Origin: Brucella thiophenivorans
GTDB lineage: Bacteria > Pseudomonadota > Alphaproteobacteria > Rhizobiales > Rhizobiaceae
Assembly: GCF_002252445.1 (NCBI RefSeq)
Contig: NZ_NNRJ01000015.1
Location: 615,618-679,617 of the forward strand
DNA length: 64,000 bases
Reading direction: 5' to 3'
Part shown: positions 54,708 through 63,992 of the stretch, one piece after another
Layout of the letters: every line of letters begins with the position of its first letter
Position numbering within the stretch: position 1 is the first letter of the stretch
Program-made: the position numbers and the translations under genes
Notes under the pieces: generated by a model
The model's input: the letters and a program-made list of their open reading frames with translations, nothing else
Databases searched by the model: none
What the model was told of the DNA's origin: nothing

Positions 54708-55481
54708 TTAATCGAGCCGTACCTGTCCGGAGACAGCTTTGCCGTTCTGCACCAGCGTATAATCAATCATGGCGCCTTGGCTGGCTTTGCCTTGTAGGGT
54801 TGCAATGAAACGCTTCTTATCCGGTATAGTCTCAGACAGGTTGAACTGCTCACTTCCCACAAAAAGCGCGGACGGGGCTTGGTTATCCGGCAAGGAAACC
54901 TCGAAAATCGCTTTGTTGCCTTCGCGCTTTGCAGCTTTGACGCCAAATTCTAGCGTAGCAGGTGATGGCAGCCGGTCAAAGGCCGTTTCAACAATCGTAC
55001 TTGCAGCAATGGCTTGCGGTGATTGTTCTGCCATTTTTGTAGAGAGCGGAAAATCAAATTCGGCCTGCACGGGAATGCAGATATTATCGCAAACCCCAAG
55101 GAAGGCATTTCCCTTTAGCCGCTCTTGGCCGGGCTTTACGGAAAATGTCAGCGGCAGCGATACCGGATGTTTATAGCCGATGCCGCCCTCATCGCCGGCG
55201 CCGAAGCTCACTGGAGCGGGGAAGTCGATGCGCGCGCTGACACCCCCCTCAATATTGAGTTGCGGCGGCACACCAGCATCGCCCGGATTGCGCCAATAAG
55301 TTTTCCACCCCGGATTAAGATCGATCTGCAACGCTCCGCGCAACTCGCCGCTGGTGTTGGTTTCATCAAGCACGACACGCACCTTGCCGCCCGGTGTTTG
55401 CGTCCATTCGGACGTCGCAGCAAGCACAGGCGTTACAGCCGTCAGGATAAAGGAAATGATCAGAAAATCACGTAATCTCAT
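54708..55481 (-). CDS. DsbD N-terminal domain (DsbD-alpha-like) secreted protein
   Basis: A 257-residue protein with a signal peptide (FLIISFILTAVTPVLAA, about residues 5-22). The mature part matches the thiol:disulfide interchange DsbD-like domain: LNPGWKTYWRNPGDAGVPP, GYKHPVSLPL and the cysteine pair in LGVCDNICIPVQAEF. The membrane and thioredoxin domains of full DsbD are absent. It probably acts on periplasmic thiols, in copper tolerance or cytochrome maturation, but its partner is unknown. It is divergent from the yqgE-like gene. Confidence 0.85.
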   Translation of the reverse strand: MRLRDFLIISFILTAVTPVLAATSEWTQTPGGKVRVVLDETNTSGELRGALQIDLNPGWKTYWRNPGDAGVPPQLNIEGGVSARIDFPAPVSFGAGDEGGIGYKHPVSLPLTFSVKPGQERLKGNAFLGVCDNICIPVQAEFDFPLSTKMAEQSPQAIAASTIVETAFDRLPSPATLEFGVKAAKREGNKAIFEVSLPDNQAPSALFVGSEQFNLSETIPDKKRFIATLQGKASQGAMIDYTLVQNGKAVSGQVRLD

Positions 55482-55588
55482 GCGCTTAAACTGATCGAAA
55501 AAAATGTTTGGATCAAGGCTGGAAACGAGCGCGAAGAAATTTGCACGAATTTTATTGTCATTTGGCACAGTCTTGCTACCCTTTACCT

Positions 55589-56191
55589 ATGACCATTCTA
55601 AGCAAGTCAAATCAGGAGCAGGGTTTCTTGAACGGGCAATTCCTGCTCGCTATGCCCGGAATGAACGACGAGCGCTTTGCGCGTTCCGTTGTCTATATCT
55701 GTGCGCATTCTGAAGAAGGCGCTATGGGTCTGATTATCAATCAGCTGCAGCCTGTGGGCTTTCCCGATCTTCTTCGGCAGATTGGCGTGATTGACGATGA
55801 CGATCTGATTGTGCTGCCCGAACGCGCGCAGAATATGGTTGTGCGCAATGGTGGCCCCGTGGATCGCACACGCGGCTTCGTGCTGCACAGCGATGATTTC
55901 ATGGTGGATTCGACATTGCCGGTCGCGGAAGATGTGTGTTTAACCGCAACAATCGACATATTGCGCGCTATTTATGGCGGGCGAGGTCCGGCGCAGGCTC
56001 TGATGACGTTGGGATATTCCGGCTGGGCGCCGGGGCAGCTTGATGCGGAATTTGCCGGAAATGGCTGGCTTGCATGTTCGGCGCCCATGGACATGCTTTT
56101 TGACAGCGATATTACCGGTAAATACGACCGGCTAATGGCTCATATGGGCATCGACATGACACGGCTCGTTTCCGAAGCCGGTCACGCCTGA
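55589..56191 (+). CDS. YqgE/AlgH family protein
   Basis: A 200-residue protein with the family sequence [53 protein letters not shown] and [14 protein letters not shown]. The role is unknown; AlgH was linked to alginate expression in Pseudomonas. ATG 55589 gives the conserved N-terminus. The 108-base gap to the divergent DsbD-N gene must hold its promoter. Confidence 0.92.
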   Translation: MTILSKSNQEQGFLNGQFLLAMPGMNDERFARSVVYICAHSEEGAMGLIINQLQPVGFPDLLRQIGVIDDDDLIVLPERAQNMVVRNGGPVDRTRGFVLHSDDFMVDSTLPVAEDVCLTATIDILRAIYGGRGPAQALMTLGYSGWAPGQLDAEFAGNGWLACSAPMDMLFDSDITGKYDRLMAHMGIDMTRLVSEAGHA

Positions 56192-56205
56192 TCATAATCT
56201 TATAA

Positions 56206-59103
56206 CTAAGCAGCAGTCGCTTCCTGCTGATCCTTGATCATGCGGGTTGCATCTTCGCGGCTTGATGGTTCGCCAAACATGAAGCTCTGCACATATTCGC
56301 AGCCCATCTGGCGCAGTTGCAGCGCATCACTTTCGCTGTCCACGCCTTCAGTGACGACCGCTAGTCCGAGGTCATGCGCCATGCTGACGATTGAGCGCAG
56401 CAGGGTTGTCTTTTGTGGCTGGTCGCCTTTGACGAAAGATCGGTCGATCTTGATAATGTCGAACGGGAAACGCGTCAGATAGGCCAGCGAAGAATAGCCT
56501 GTGCCAAAATCGTCAAGCGACAGGCCGACACCCATTGTTTTGAGACGTGCCAGCACATGTGCCGACTGTTCCGGGTTTTCCATCAGCACAGATTCGGTGA
56601 GTTCGAGCTTGAGGCTGCCGGGTGTTAAATGAATGCGCGAGAGAACTGAACGCATATCATTGATCAGATCTTGACGGATCAGCTGCGTGCTCGACAAATT
56701 GACCGAGACGAACAGGTCCAGCTTTGGAAACTGTTCCTGCCATGCAAACAAATCTTCTGCCGCGCGTTGAATGGCAAACAGACCCAGCTGCACAATCAGC
56801 CCAGAGCTTTCTGCAATCGGAATGAACTCCGATGGTGAAATACCGCCGCGACGGGGGTGCTCCCAGCGCATCAGGGCTTCAAAACCTGCAATAGTTCCTT
56901 CATCAAGCCGAACGATTGGCTGGTAGACGAGACTGATTTCATCGCGCTCAAGTGCGCGGCGCAAATCAGATTCCAATTGCAGCTTGTCACTGCCAATGGC
57001 GCGGAATGCCGGACGGAATGGCTCAATGCGATCACCGCCAAAACGCTTGGCCTGATGCATGGCAAGTTCAGCGTCTTTGACAAAGTCTTCTGCAGAAGCA
57101 GCTGTCTTCGTCCATGTAATCAAACCAACGGATGCCGTGAGAACAATCTCACGTTTGGCATAGGCAATGGGCGAACGCACAGCCTGACGCAGTGCTTCCG
57201 CGAAGGCTGCAATACGCCCCGGATCGCCTTCAGATGTGAGCAGCAATCCGAACTGGTCGGAAGACAGACGCGAAAGCGTATCCTGTGGTTGCATCAGACG
57301 CGACAGGCGTCGCGAAATGGTCAGCAGGATCGTATCTCCAGCAGACATGCCAAGACTGTCATTGACTTGCTTGAAACGGTCAATGTCTATGATGAAAACT
57401 GTGGGGTGTAATCTACTTTCACCACGAGCCATGTTCATCACATTGCTGAGGCGATCAAGGAAAAGCTCGCGATTTGGCAGGCCTGTCAAATTGTCATGCA
57501 CGGCGTCATGCAAGAGGCGCTCTTCTGCCTTTTTCTGCTCTGTCACATTGACCAGCGTGCCGACGCAGCGAACGATTTCACCATCTGAACCAATCACAGG
57601 ACGGGCGCGCAGCGCGTACCAATGATAATGGCCGTCATTGGCACGAAGTCTGAAAATCTGGCCGATGCGGCCGCGGCGGTTTTCGAGAATAGCGTCAAGC
57701 GTCGAACGGAAGCGATCACGATCATCGCCATGCATAACGGGCAGCCAGTTACGCACCGGGCCTTGCAGGGAACTAGCCGTATTGCCGAGATAGTTGGCAA
57801 TATCAGGCGTGGTGACAACACGATCTCGCGGGACATCCCAATCCCAAACGATGTCGCCAGCACCGATTACCGCCAGTGCCTGACGTTCCATGTCTGAAAG
57901 CAGGCCCTGATGAAGAGCGCCACCAGAAAAGGCATGCTGCATGACGGTAAAACCAATGAGCAACACAATCAGCACAAGTCCGCCACCAAGTGCAGGCTGA
58001 ATAATATCATTGTCGAGTTGGCCGGATACGGTCATCCATGCGCCAAGCAGCCATATAAGCGTCAGTAACCATGCGGGGATGAGCATCACCGCTCGATCAT
58101 AGCCTTTGACCGCAAGATAACCGATGATGCAGATGCCGGATGCCACAGTGAGCGCCAGCGACATGCGCGCAATGCCGGAAGCAACCGGTGGATCGAACAC
58201 CGCAACACCCGCCAGCGCGACCAGGCCAAGCACCCAGGTTACAGCGCCATAGCTGAAATGGTCGTGCCATCGGTTGAGATTGAGATAGGTGAAGAGAAAG
58301 ATCACAAGTGAGGCGGCAAGGGCTACTTCTGTACCCGCTCGCCAGACCTGCTCGTTTCCGGGCGTGATCTCCATCAGCTTGTTCCAAAAGCCGAAATCCA
58401 CGCAGATATAGGCCAGAACAGCCCATGCAAGTGCTGCTGTTGCAGGAAACAGCGATGTTCCCTTGACCACAAAAAGAATGGTCAGAAACAGTGCCAGAAG
58501 ACCGGAAATTCCAAGCAGAATGCCGCGATAAAGCGTGTAGGAATTGACTGCATCCTTGTAGGCTTCCGGTTCCCAGAGATAGAGCTGCGGCAGATTATGC
58601 GACGATAATTCCGCAACGAAGGTTACAACGGTGCCGGGATTGAGCGTGATGCGAAAAACATCGGCGTCTTCACTGGGTTGACGGTCGAGCGCAAAGCCTT
58701 CGCTGGGGGTGATCGACGAAATACGTTGTGAGCCGAGATCGGGCCAGATTACGCCTGAACCAACCAGACGGAAATGCGGCGCAACGATCAGTCGATCAAT
58801 CTGCTCATCGGTCGGATTGGCAATGGAAAAAGCGGCCCAGTCGCCTGATGCATTGGAATTGGGATCAGCCTGCACCTCAATGCGGCGCACAATGCCATCG
58901 GCACCGGGTGCAGTGGAAACCTGCACACTCTCTCCCTGATTTCGCAGCAACTCAACAGCGCGCGAAAGATCAAGAGCTGTGTCTTCCTTGGAGATTTTGA
59001 TCGGTTCAACTGCAAAGGCATGAACCGCAGAACAGGTCACAATGACGATCAGCGCCACAAAACGTGTAAAAGCCGAAAAAAACCTGTCTGTCACACCATT
59101 CAC
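56206..59103 (-). CDS. Membrane-bound cyclic di-GMP phosphodiesterase (PAS-GGDEF-EAL), degenerate GGDEF
   Basis: A 965-residue protein. Order: signal peptide (about 1-32), periplasmic 7TMR-DISM-like domain (to about 180), seven or eight membrane segments (about 185-395), PAS/PAC (about 410-530), GGDEF (about 535-690), EAL (about 700-955). The GGDEF site reads SSDQF and the RxxD inhibitory site is lost, so it should not make c-di-GMP. EAL motifs are intact (FEALMRW, VNLSSTQL, LELTES, DDFGTGYSSL, KIDRSFV, VVTEGVDSE), so it probably degrades c-di-GMP. It overlaps the upstream GNAT gene (ATGA). Confidence 0.92.
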   Translation of the reverse strand: MNGVTDRFFSAFTRFVALIVIVTCSAVHAFAVEPIKISKEDTALDLSRAVELLRNQGESVQVSTAPGADGIVRRIEVQADPNSNASGDWAAFSIANPTDEQIDRLIVAPHFRLVGSGVIWPDLGSQRISSITPSEGFALDRQPSEDADVFRITLNPGTVVTFVAELSSHNLPQLYLWEPEAYKDAVNSYTLYRGILLGISGLLALFLTILFVVKGTSLFPATAALAWAVLAYICVDFGFWNKLMEITPGNEQVWRAGTEVALAASLVIFLFTYLNLNRWHDHFSYGAVTWVLGLVALAGVAVFDPPVASGIARMSLALTVASGICIIGYLAVKGYDRAVMLIPAWLLTLIWLLGAWMTVSGQLDNDIIQPALGGGLVLIVLLIGFTVMQHAFSGGALHQGLLSDMERQALAVIGAGDIVWDWDVPRDRVVTTPDIANYLGNTASSLQGPVRNWLPVMHGDDRDRFRSTLDAILENRRGRIGQIFRLRANDGHYHWYALRARPVIGSDGEIVRCVGTLVNVTEQKKAEERLLHDAVHDNLTGLPNRELFLDRLSNVMNMARGESRLHPTVFIIDIDRFKQVNDSLGMSAGDTILLTISRRLSRLMQPQDTLSRLSSDQFGLLLTSEGDPGRIAAFAEALRQAVRSPIAYAKREIVLTASVGLITWTKTAASAEDFVKDAELAMHQAKRFGGDRIEPFRPAFRAIGSDKLQLESDLRRALERDEISLVYQPIVRLDEGTIAGFEALMRWEHPRRGGISPSEFIPIAESSGLIVQLGLFAIQRAAEDLFAWQEQFPKLDLFVSVNLSSTQLIRQDLINDMRSVLSRIHLTPGSLKLELTESVLMENPEQSAHVLARLKTMGVGLSLDDFGTGYSSLAYLTRFPFDIIKIDRSFVKGDQPQKTTLLRSIVSMAHDLGLAVVTEGVDSESDALQLRQMGCEYVQSFMFGEPSSREDATRMIKDQQEATAA

Positions 59104-59705
59104 GAGCGTTCAACCTTGCCATTGATCATGCGTAAATCGCTTTCTATCAGAGCAAACAACAGGTGATCCTGCCAGAAGCCGTTTATCTTGAGATAGGAGC
59201 GCAACAGTCCTTCTCTCTCAAATCCGGCTTTTTCGAGAAGCCGTATCGAACGAACGTTATGGGGAATACAGGCAGCTTCAATCCGGTGCAACCGTAGTTC
59301 CCCGAATGCGAAGGGGATAACCGTAGATAAGGCTTCGGTCATATAGCCATTGCCCGCCGATGAAACACCGCTCCAATAGCCGATCATGCCGTTTTGCCCA
59401 ACGCCACGACGGATATTTCCGAGCGTTATTCCGCCAAGCAACCGATTGTCTTTGTTGTGAAAAATGAAAAAAGGATAGCCGGTTCCGTCCGACATTTCTT
59501 CCTGAACGCGACGCAACCGATAGCGGAATGCGCCTTTGGTCAAATCGTCATCCGCCCAGGTCGGCTCCCATGGTGTAAGAAAGGCACGGCTTTGCTCACG
59601 TACATTGGCCCAACTGGCAAAATCGCTCATCAACGGCTCGCGCAGATATATACGCGGCCCACGAAGAATTGTCGGATTGCTGCGCCGGAATGGCAGGCCG
59701 ATCAT
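59100..59705 (-). CDS. GNAT family N-acetyltransferase (RimJ/RimL-like)
   Basis: A 201-residue acetyltransferase: PRIYLREPLMSDFASWANVREQ at the N-terminus, LLGGITLGNIRRGVGQNGMIGYWSG, the acetyl-CoA loop AGNGYMTEALSTVIPFAF and RIEAACIPHNVRSIRLLEKAGF. These are typical of RimJ-type enzymes that modify ribosomal or other protein N-termini. The target is unknown. Its stop overlaps the start of the GGDEF/EAL gene by ATGA, so they are translated together. Confidence 0.9.
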   Translation of the reverse strand: MIGLPFRRSNPTILRGPRIYLREPLMSDFASWANVREQSRAFLTPWEPTWADDDLTKGAFRYRLRRVQEEMSDGTGYPFFIFHNKDNRLLGGITLGNIRRGVGQNGMIGYWSGVSSAGNGYMTEALSTVIPFAFGELRLHRIEAACIPHNVRSIRLLEKAGFEREGLLRSYLKINGFWQDHLLFALIESDLRMINGKVERS

Positions 59706-59801
59706 GCGGGTTCCTGTGTTGATAAGGCAATAGATGAATGGGGCAACAGGGCAGCATTTCTATCTGCTTGACGAAAACCCCGCTCCATCTTTGCCGCTGC
59801 C

Positions 59802-61094
59802 TTAAACTGCAATCTTCCGCGTATGCGCGCTGGTTGAAAGAGCATCTGTGAGCCCTTCGAAGCTCATCAGACGTCCAACCGGACCCACGCCTGCTATCGT
59901 CGGCTTGCTGTCAAGGAACAGGCGTCCGGCAAGATCGCTGAGGCGTTCAGGTGTGATCTGAGACAGTCGATCCATTAGCTCGCTGTTTGGCACCGGACGG
60001 CCATAGAGCAGAAACTGACGGGCAATCTGACCGGCGCGGCTGGCGGCACTTTCCTGCGACATAAGCAGGCTCGCGCTATATTGTGCACGCGCACGGTTCA
60101 CTTCCTCAATGCCGATGGAGTCTGATGCCTTATGCAATTCGTCGATGATAACTGGAAGCAATTCCACCAGTTCATCCTTGCCAGTGGCTGCATGAATGCC
60201 GAACAAGCCGGTGTCAGAGAAGCCCCAATGAAAAGCATAGACCGAATAGCAAAGGCCGCGCTTTTCACGCACTTCCTGAAACAGACGTGAGGACATACCA
60301 CCGCCCAGGATCATCGACAGAAGCTGCGACGCATAGAAATCGCGGACATGATAGGCGCGGCCCTCAAAGCCGATCAGAACCTGCGCATCCAACAATTCGC
60401 GATTTTCGCGGAAGTCGCCGCCAACGTAAGTCGCAAGATCGAGTGTCGGGGCTGTGTTATGGGCGCGAAAGCCGCCGAGACGCTTTTCAACTTCTTTCAC
60501 GAACGCATCGTGATCGACGCCACCTGCAGCCGTCACCACCATGCGGTCGGCGCTATATTGTTCGTCGATATATTGGCGCAAATCGTTGGATGTGAACGAC
60601 ATAACCGTGTCGGGTTCGCCCAGAATTGCGCGTCCGATTGGTTGATGGCGATAGGCAGTTTCGGTGAAGCGATCAAAGACGATGTCATCGGGCGTGTCAT
60701 GTGCAGCGCCGATTTCCTGCATGATCACCTGCTTCTCGCGCTCAAGCTCTGCTTCATCAAATTTGGAGGCGGTCAGAATGTCCGCAAGAATATCGATGGC
60801 CAGAGGCATATCGTTGCGCAGCACACGCGCATAATAAGATGTGGTTTCAACACTTGTGGCAGCGTTAATCTCGCCACCGACATTTTCAATGTCCGACGCT
60901 ATCTGCCAGGCGGTGCGCTTTTCCGTGCCCTTGAAAGCCATATGCTCAAGCAAATGGGCGATACCATGCCGATCCGCGGCTTCGTTTCTTGCGCCTGCTT
61001 TAACCCAGATACCCAGTGCAACACTTTCGATATGCGGCATGTTATCGGTTGCAATGGTCAGACCATTGGAAAGACGCGTTACTTCAACACCCAT
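59802..61094 (-). CDS. M16 family zinc peptidase (mitochondrial-processing-peptidase-like)
   Basis: A 430-residue protein with the inverse zinc motif HLLEH (H47, E50, H51) in HGIAHLLEHMAFKGT, a downstream glutamate, and the M16 C-terminal half (RLFQEVREKRGLCYSVYAFH). It resembles the beta subunit of mitochondrial processing peptidase, with which alphaproteobacterial PqqL/MPP-like proteins share ancestry. ATG 61094 is the natural start; the longer open frame adds atypical residues. It follows thrC by 52 bases on the minus strand. Confidence 0.93.
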   Translation of the reverse strand: MGVEVTRLSNGLTIATDNMPHIESVALGIWVKAGARNEAADRHGIAHLLEHMAFKGTEKRTAWQIASDIENVGGEINAATSVETTSYYARVLRNDMPLAIDILADILTASKFDEAELEREKQVIMQEIGAAHDTPDDIVFDRFTETAYRHQPIGRAILGEPDTVMSFTSNDLRQYIDEQYSADRMVVTAAGGVDHDAFVKEVEKRLGGFRAHNTAPTLDLATYVGGDFRENRELLDAQVLIGFEGRAYHVRDFYASQLLSMILGGGMSSRLFQEVREKRGLCYSVYAFHWGFSDTGLFGIHAATGKDELVELLPVIIDELHKASDSIGIEEVNRARAQYSASLLMSQESAASRAGQIARQFLLYGRPVPNSELMDRLSQITPERLSDLAGRLFLDSKPTIAGVGPVGRLMSFEGLTDALSTSAHTRKIAV

Positions 61095-61146
61095 TATCAA
61101 ACTGCTCCCTAATTCCCGTTCTTTTCTCTGGCAGAGTCCGCCCAAT

Positions 61147-62538
61147 TTATGCCCGAGAATGACGGCGAACGTATTCTTCCACGATTTTCAGCTCGTTGTG
61201 AAGAACTGTGAAACTTTCTTTTCGTTGCATCAAGTCCGAAAGCCAAGCCGGAAGCTCTGGCGTAATGCCGCTAGCAGCCTTTACAGCATCAGGGAATTTG
61301 GCCGGATGTGCGGTGGCCAATACTACCATTGGTGTATTGCCGGACACTTTTTCGCGAGCGACCTTAACGGCAATTGCCGAATGCGGATCAAGCAGATAGC
61401 CGTCGTCGTTGAGAACGGATTTGATTATTTCCGCCGTTTCCTCAACGGTTGAACGCCCAGCCGAAAACTCGCTGCGAATAGCTGTCAGTGGCTTTTCAGA
61501 GATCGTGAAGCCACCTGACTGCTTCAGGCTTTCCATCAAACCGCGAACAGCGGCCGCATCACGGCCATGCGCTTCAAACAGCAAACGCTCGAAATTCGAC
61601 GAAATCTGGATGTCCATCGAAGGCGAAGTTGTCTGTTCCACACCGCGCATTTCATAGGCACCATTCTCCAATGTGCGCGTAAGAATATCGTTGTCATTGG
61701 TGGCGATAATGAGCTGATCAATTGGCAGCCCCATTTTCTTGGCAACATAGCCTGCGAAAATATCGCCGAAATTGCCGGTCGGCACGGTGAAGGAGACTTT
61801 ACGGTCGGGGGCGCCGAGGCTGAGTGCAGCGGTGAAATAATACACCACCTGCGACATGATACGGCCCCAGTTTATTGAGTTTACGCCGGAAAGCGAAATC
61901 GCATCACGGAATTCCAGATCGTTGAACATGGCCTTGACCAGATTTTGGCAGTCATCGAAATTGCCTTCGATGGATAGGGCATGCACATTGGAGAAGCCTG
62001 AACTGGTCATCTGTCGCTGCTGCACCGGCGATACACGGCCGTTCGGAAACAGGATGAAAATATCGGTGTTGTCGCGTCCGCCGAAAGCCTCAATCGCAGC
62101 CCCCCCGGTATCGCCGGAGGTCGCACCTACGATTGTCGCGCGTTCGCCGCGTTGGGCGAGCACATAGTCCATCATGCGTGCGAGCAACTGCATGGCGACG
62201 TCTTTGAAGGCAAGAGTCGGGCCATGAAACAGTTCAAGAATAAATTCGTTTGGACCCGTCTGAACCAGCGGGCAGACCGCGTCATGACGGAAGGAACCAT
62301 ATGCTTCGCGCACCATGCGCTCGAAATCAGCCTGCGGAATCTCGCCATTTATGAAGGGTGTCAGCACGGCCAGTGCGATATCCACATAGGATTTTCCACG
62401 CAGATTGCGAATTTGATCAGGCGTGAATTGCGGATATTCCTGCGGAAGATAGAGGCCACCATCACGGGCTAATCCGGCGAGCAAAGCATCGCTGAACCCC
62501 AGAACAGGTGCTTCGCCGCGTGTGCTGATATATTTCAT
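61147..62538 (-). CDS. thrC: Threonine synthase
   Basis: A 463-residue PLP enzyme converting phosphohomoserine to threonine. Signatures: TRGEAPVLGFSDALLAGLARDGGLYLP, FHGPTLAFKDVAMQLLARMM with the PLP lysine, VGATSGDTGGAAIEAF, NSINWGRIMSQVVYYF and VPTGNFGDIFAGYVA. ATG 62538 has AAGG eight bases upstream; an ATG at 62553 is in frame. The M16 peptidase gene follows. thrB is encoded 11 kb away at 50127, so the threonine genes are split. Confidence 0.96.
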   Translation of the reverse strand: MKYISTRGEAPVLGFSDALLAGLARDGGLYLPQEYPQFTPDQIRNLRGKSYVDIALAVLTPFINGEIPQADFERMVREAYGSFRHDAVCPLVQTGPNEFILELFHGPTLAFKDVAMQLLARMMDYVLAQRGERATIVGATSGDTGGAAIEAFGGRDNTDIFILFPNGRVSPVQQRQMTSSGFSNVHALSIEGNFDDCQNLVKAMFNDLEFRDAISLSGVNSINWGRIMSQVVYYFTAALSLGAPDRKVSFTVPTGNFGDIFAGYVAKKMGLPIDQLIIATNDNDILTRTLENGAYEMRGVEQTTSPSMDIQISSNFERLLFEAHGRDAAAVRGLMESLKQSGGFTISEKPLTAIRSEFSAGRSTVEETAEIIKSVLNDDGYLLDPHSAIAVKVAREKVSGNTPMVVLATAHPAKFPDAVKAASGITPELPAWLSDLMQRKESFTVLHNELKIVEEYVRRHSRA

Positions 62539-62734
62539 TTCAAAGGCCTTCATTTAGGGTCGAGGCATATTTTAGCCGTTGAATGCAATAGAGCGTCCCT
62601 AAAAAAGCCGCAAGAATTAAAGTATCCTTTGGGGGTTGGGGTTGCTCTTCGCGCTAAAAAACGGGAAAACACCCTCACACTATGCATTTCATAATGGTAT
62701 AGAACAGGTCGATCAGTGCAGGGAAGCCCGGTTT

Positions 62735-63301
62735 ATGCAGAAACCAATACAGAATCGTTCATCGTTGTTACCAGTCTTTGCAACGGTTTTGCTCGCAGCG
62801 CTCGCAGGCTGCACGACGAGCGGCACGCAGAAATCAGCGGATGGATCGCTCGCGCAAGCCGATCAGCCACGCATTAAGGAATCGGAATTACGCGCTTTTT
62901 GCCCGACGGTTTCGCTGCGTGAAGGCACCGCTTATTTCAACACCTATGAAAAAGGTGGCGACAAAGATGCAAGCCGCGTCATTTATCAGGCCGCTTTGAC
63001 CGATACGACGCGTTCCTGCCAGTATACTGACGGAACAATCAGCCTTGATGTTGCCGCAGCCGGCAAGGTCGTGCCCGGCCCGAAATACAAGAGTGGCAAT
63101 ATCACCATGCCGGTGCGTGTTGCGGTTCTTCAGGGCGATAAGGTGATTTATTCCAAGCTGCATAAGCAGACCGTGAATGTGACCAGCGGTGGCGCGGCAC
63201 AGTTTGTCTTTAACGACAAAGGAATTTCGATCCCTTCGGAAAGTGCGCGCAGCGTGCAAATTTTTGTAGGCTTCGATGAAGGTCCATATAACACTAAGTA
63301 A
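62735..63301 (+). CDS. Putative outer or inner membrane lipoprotein
   Basis: A 188-residue lipoprotein. The signal sequence (SSLLPVFATVLLAALAGC) ends in a lipobox with the lipidated C26. The mature protein has cysteines at CPTVSLREGTAYFNTYEKG and TRSCQYTDG and beta-rich sequence (ISLDVAAAGKVVPGPKYKSGNITMPVRVAVLQ). I know it only as a conserved Rhizobiales lipoprotein. ATG 62735 is chosen because it starts the signal peptide; the frame is open further upstream. A terminator follows at 63333. Confidence 0.8.
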   Translation: MQKPIQNRSSLLPVFATVLLAALAGCTTSGTQKSADGSLAQADQPRIKESELRAFCPTVSLREGTAYFNTYEKGGDKDASRVIYQAALTDTTRSCQYTDGTISLDVAAAGKVVPGPKYKSGNITMPVRVAVLQGDKVIYSKLHKQTVNVTSGGAAQFVFNDKGISIPSESARSVQIFVGFDEGPYNTK

Positions 63302-63332
63302 CCTGTTCTGAAGGTACGAATTGTTTGATTTT

Positions 63333-63363
63333 AAGCGGCTTATGATCCTGTCATGAGCCGCTT
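63333..63363 (+). terminator. Terminator after the lipoprotein gene
   Basis: AAGCGGCTTATGA and TCATGAGCCGCTT form a 13-base stem with one mismatch and a TCCTG loop, 32 bases past the lipoprotein stop and followed by CTATTATATAG. Confidence 0.7.
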
Positions 63364-63587
63364 CTATTATATAGTATGCGTTCGCAATATTTAATATATG
63401 AAGATTTTATCGTTTTTATGGTGAGTTCGATTACATAACGGAATTATTGCTTTTATAAAAATAATATGCTGCGTATGCATTGCTTTTGATGTGAAATAAC
63501 CTGTTCCAGAAATATAAAAATGCATTATAAAGGCATAGTTGTATTTTTGATTTTGTTCATTTTAATGTTTGGCAGGACGGTTTTTCT

Positions 63588-63992
63588 ATGAGGTTTCAGC
63601 GCAGTTCGCTTCTGTCGCCTGTCCCTTTCGTCATCTGCATCATGTTGTTACTTGGTGCTTTCGCAGGAAAATGGGCGGGAGATCGTTTCCGCCTGCTTGA
63701 TGAAGAAAATGACATGGACACCTATATGACGGTGCTCATGACGCAAGCCAACCGCATTGTGACCTCAGCGCGGGAGACACTAGATAAGGTCAATAGCTCG
63801 ACCTATCCAATGTGTGGCGCTGAAGACAAGCAGTATATGCGTGAGCTTCTGTTCTCCGGCTATCATATCAAGGACATAGGTCGTCTTAAAAACGAAACAT
63901 TACAATGTTCGACGCTTTTAAACGAGGTCAATGATTCACGTCCGAGAAGTAAGGAAGACGTCCTTCTAAGAGCCTGTTCCAAAATGTGTTGA
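63588..63992 (+). CDS. CSS-motif sensor domain protein, truncated
   Basis: A 134-residue product, ending in TGA only 8 bases before the window edge. An N-terminal membrane segment (VPFVICIMLLLGAFAGKW) is followed by a periplasmic part with STYPMCGAEDKQYMRELLFSG and ETLQCSTLLN, the CSS-motif domain placed before EAL domains in redox-sensing c-di-GMP phosphodiesterases. The domain is incomplete and no second membrane segment or EAL domain follows. The last 30 bases read like an unrelated sequence (frame ends RACSKMC), so the gene was probably interrupted. The upstream 200 bases are A+T-rich. Confidence 0.65.
   Translation: MRFQRSSLLSPVPFVICIMLLLGAFAGKWAGDRFRLLDEENDMDTYMTVLMTQANRIVTSARETLDKVNSSTYPMCGAEDKQYMRELLFSGYHIKDIGRLKNETLQCSTLLNEVNDSRPRSKEDVLLRACSKMC

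Noticed and set aside
54566..54766. N-terminal extension of the peroxiredoxin
   Set aside because: The extension is atypical, overlaps the DsbD-N gene, and AGGAG directly precedes ATG 54565.
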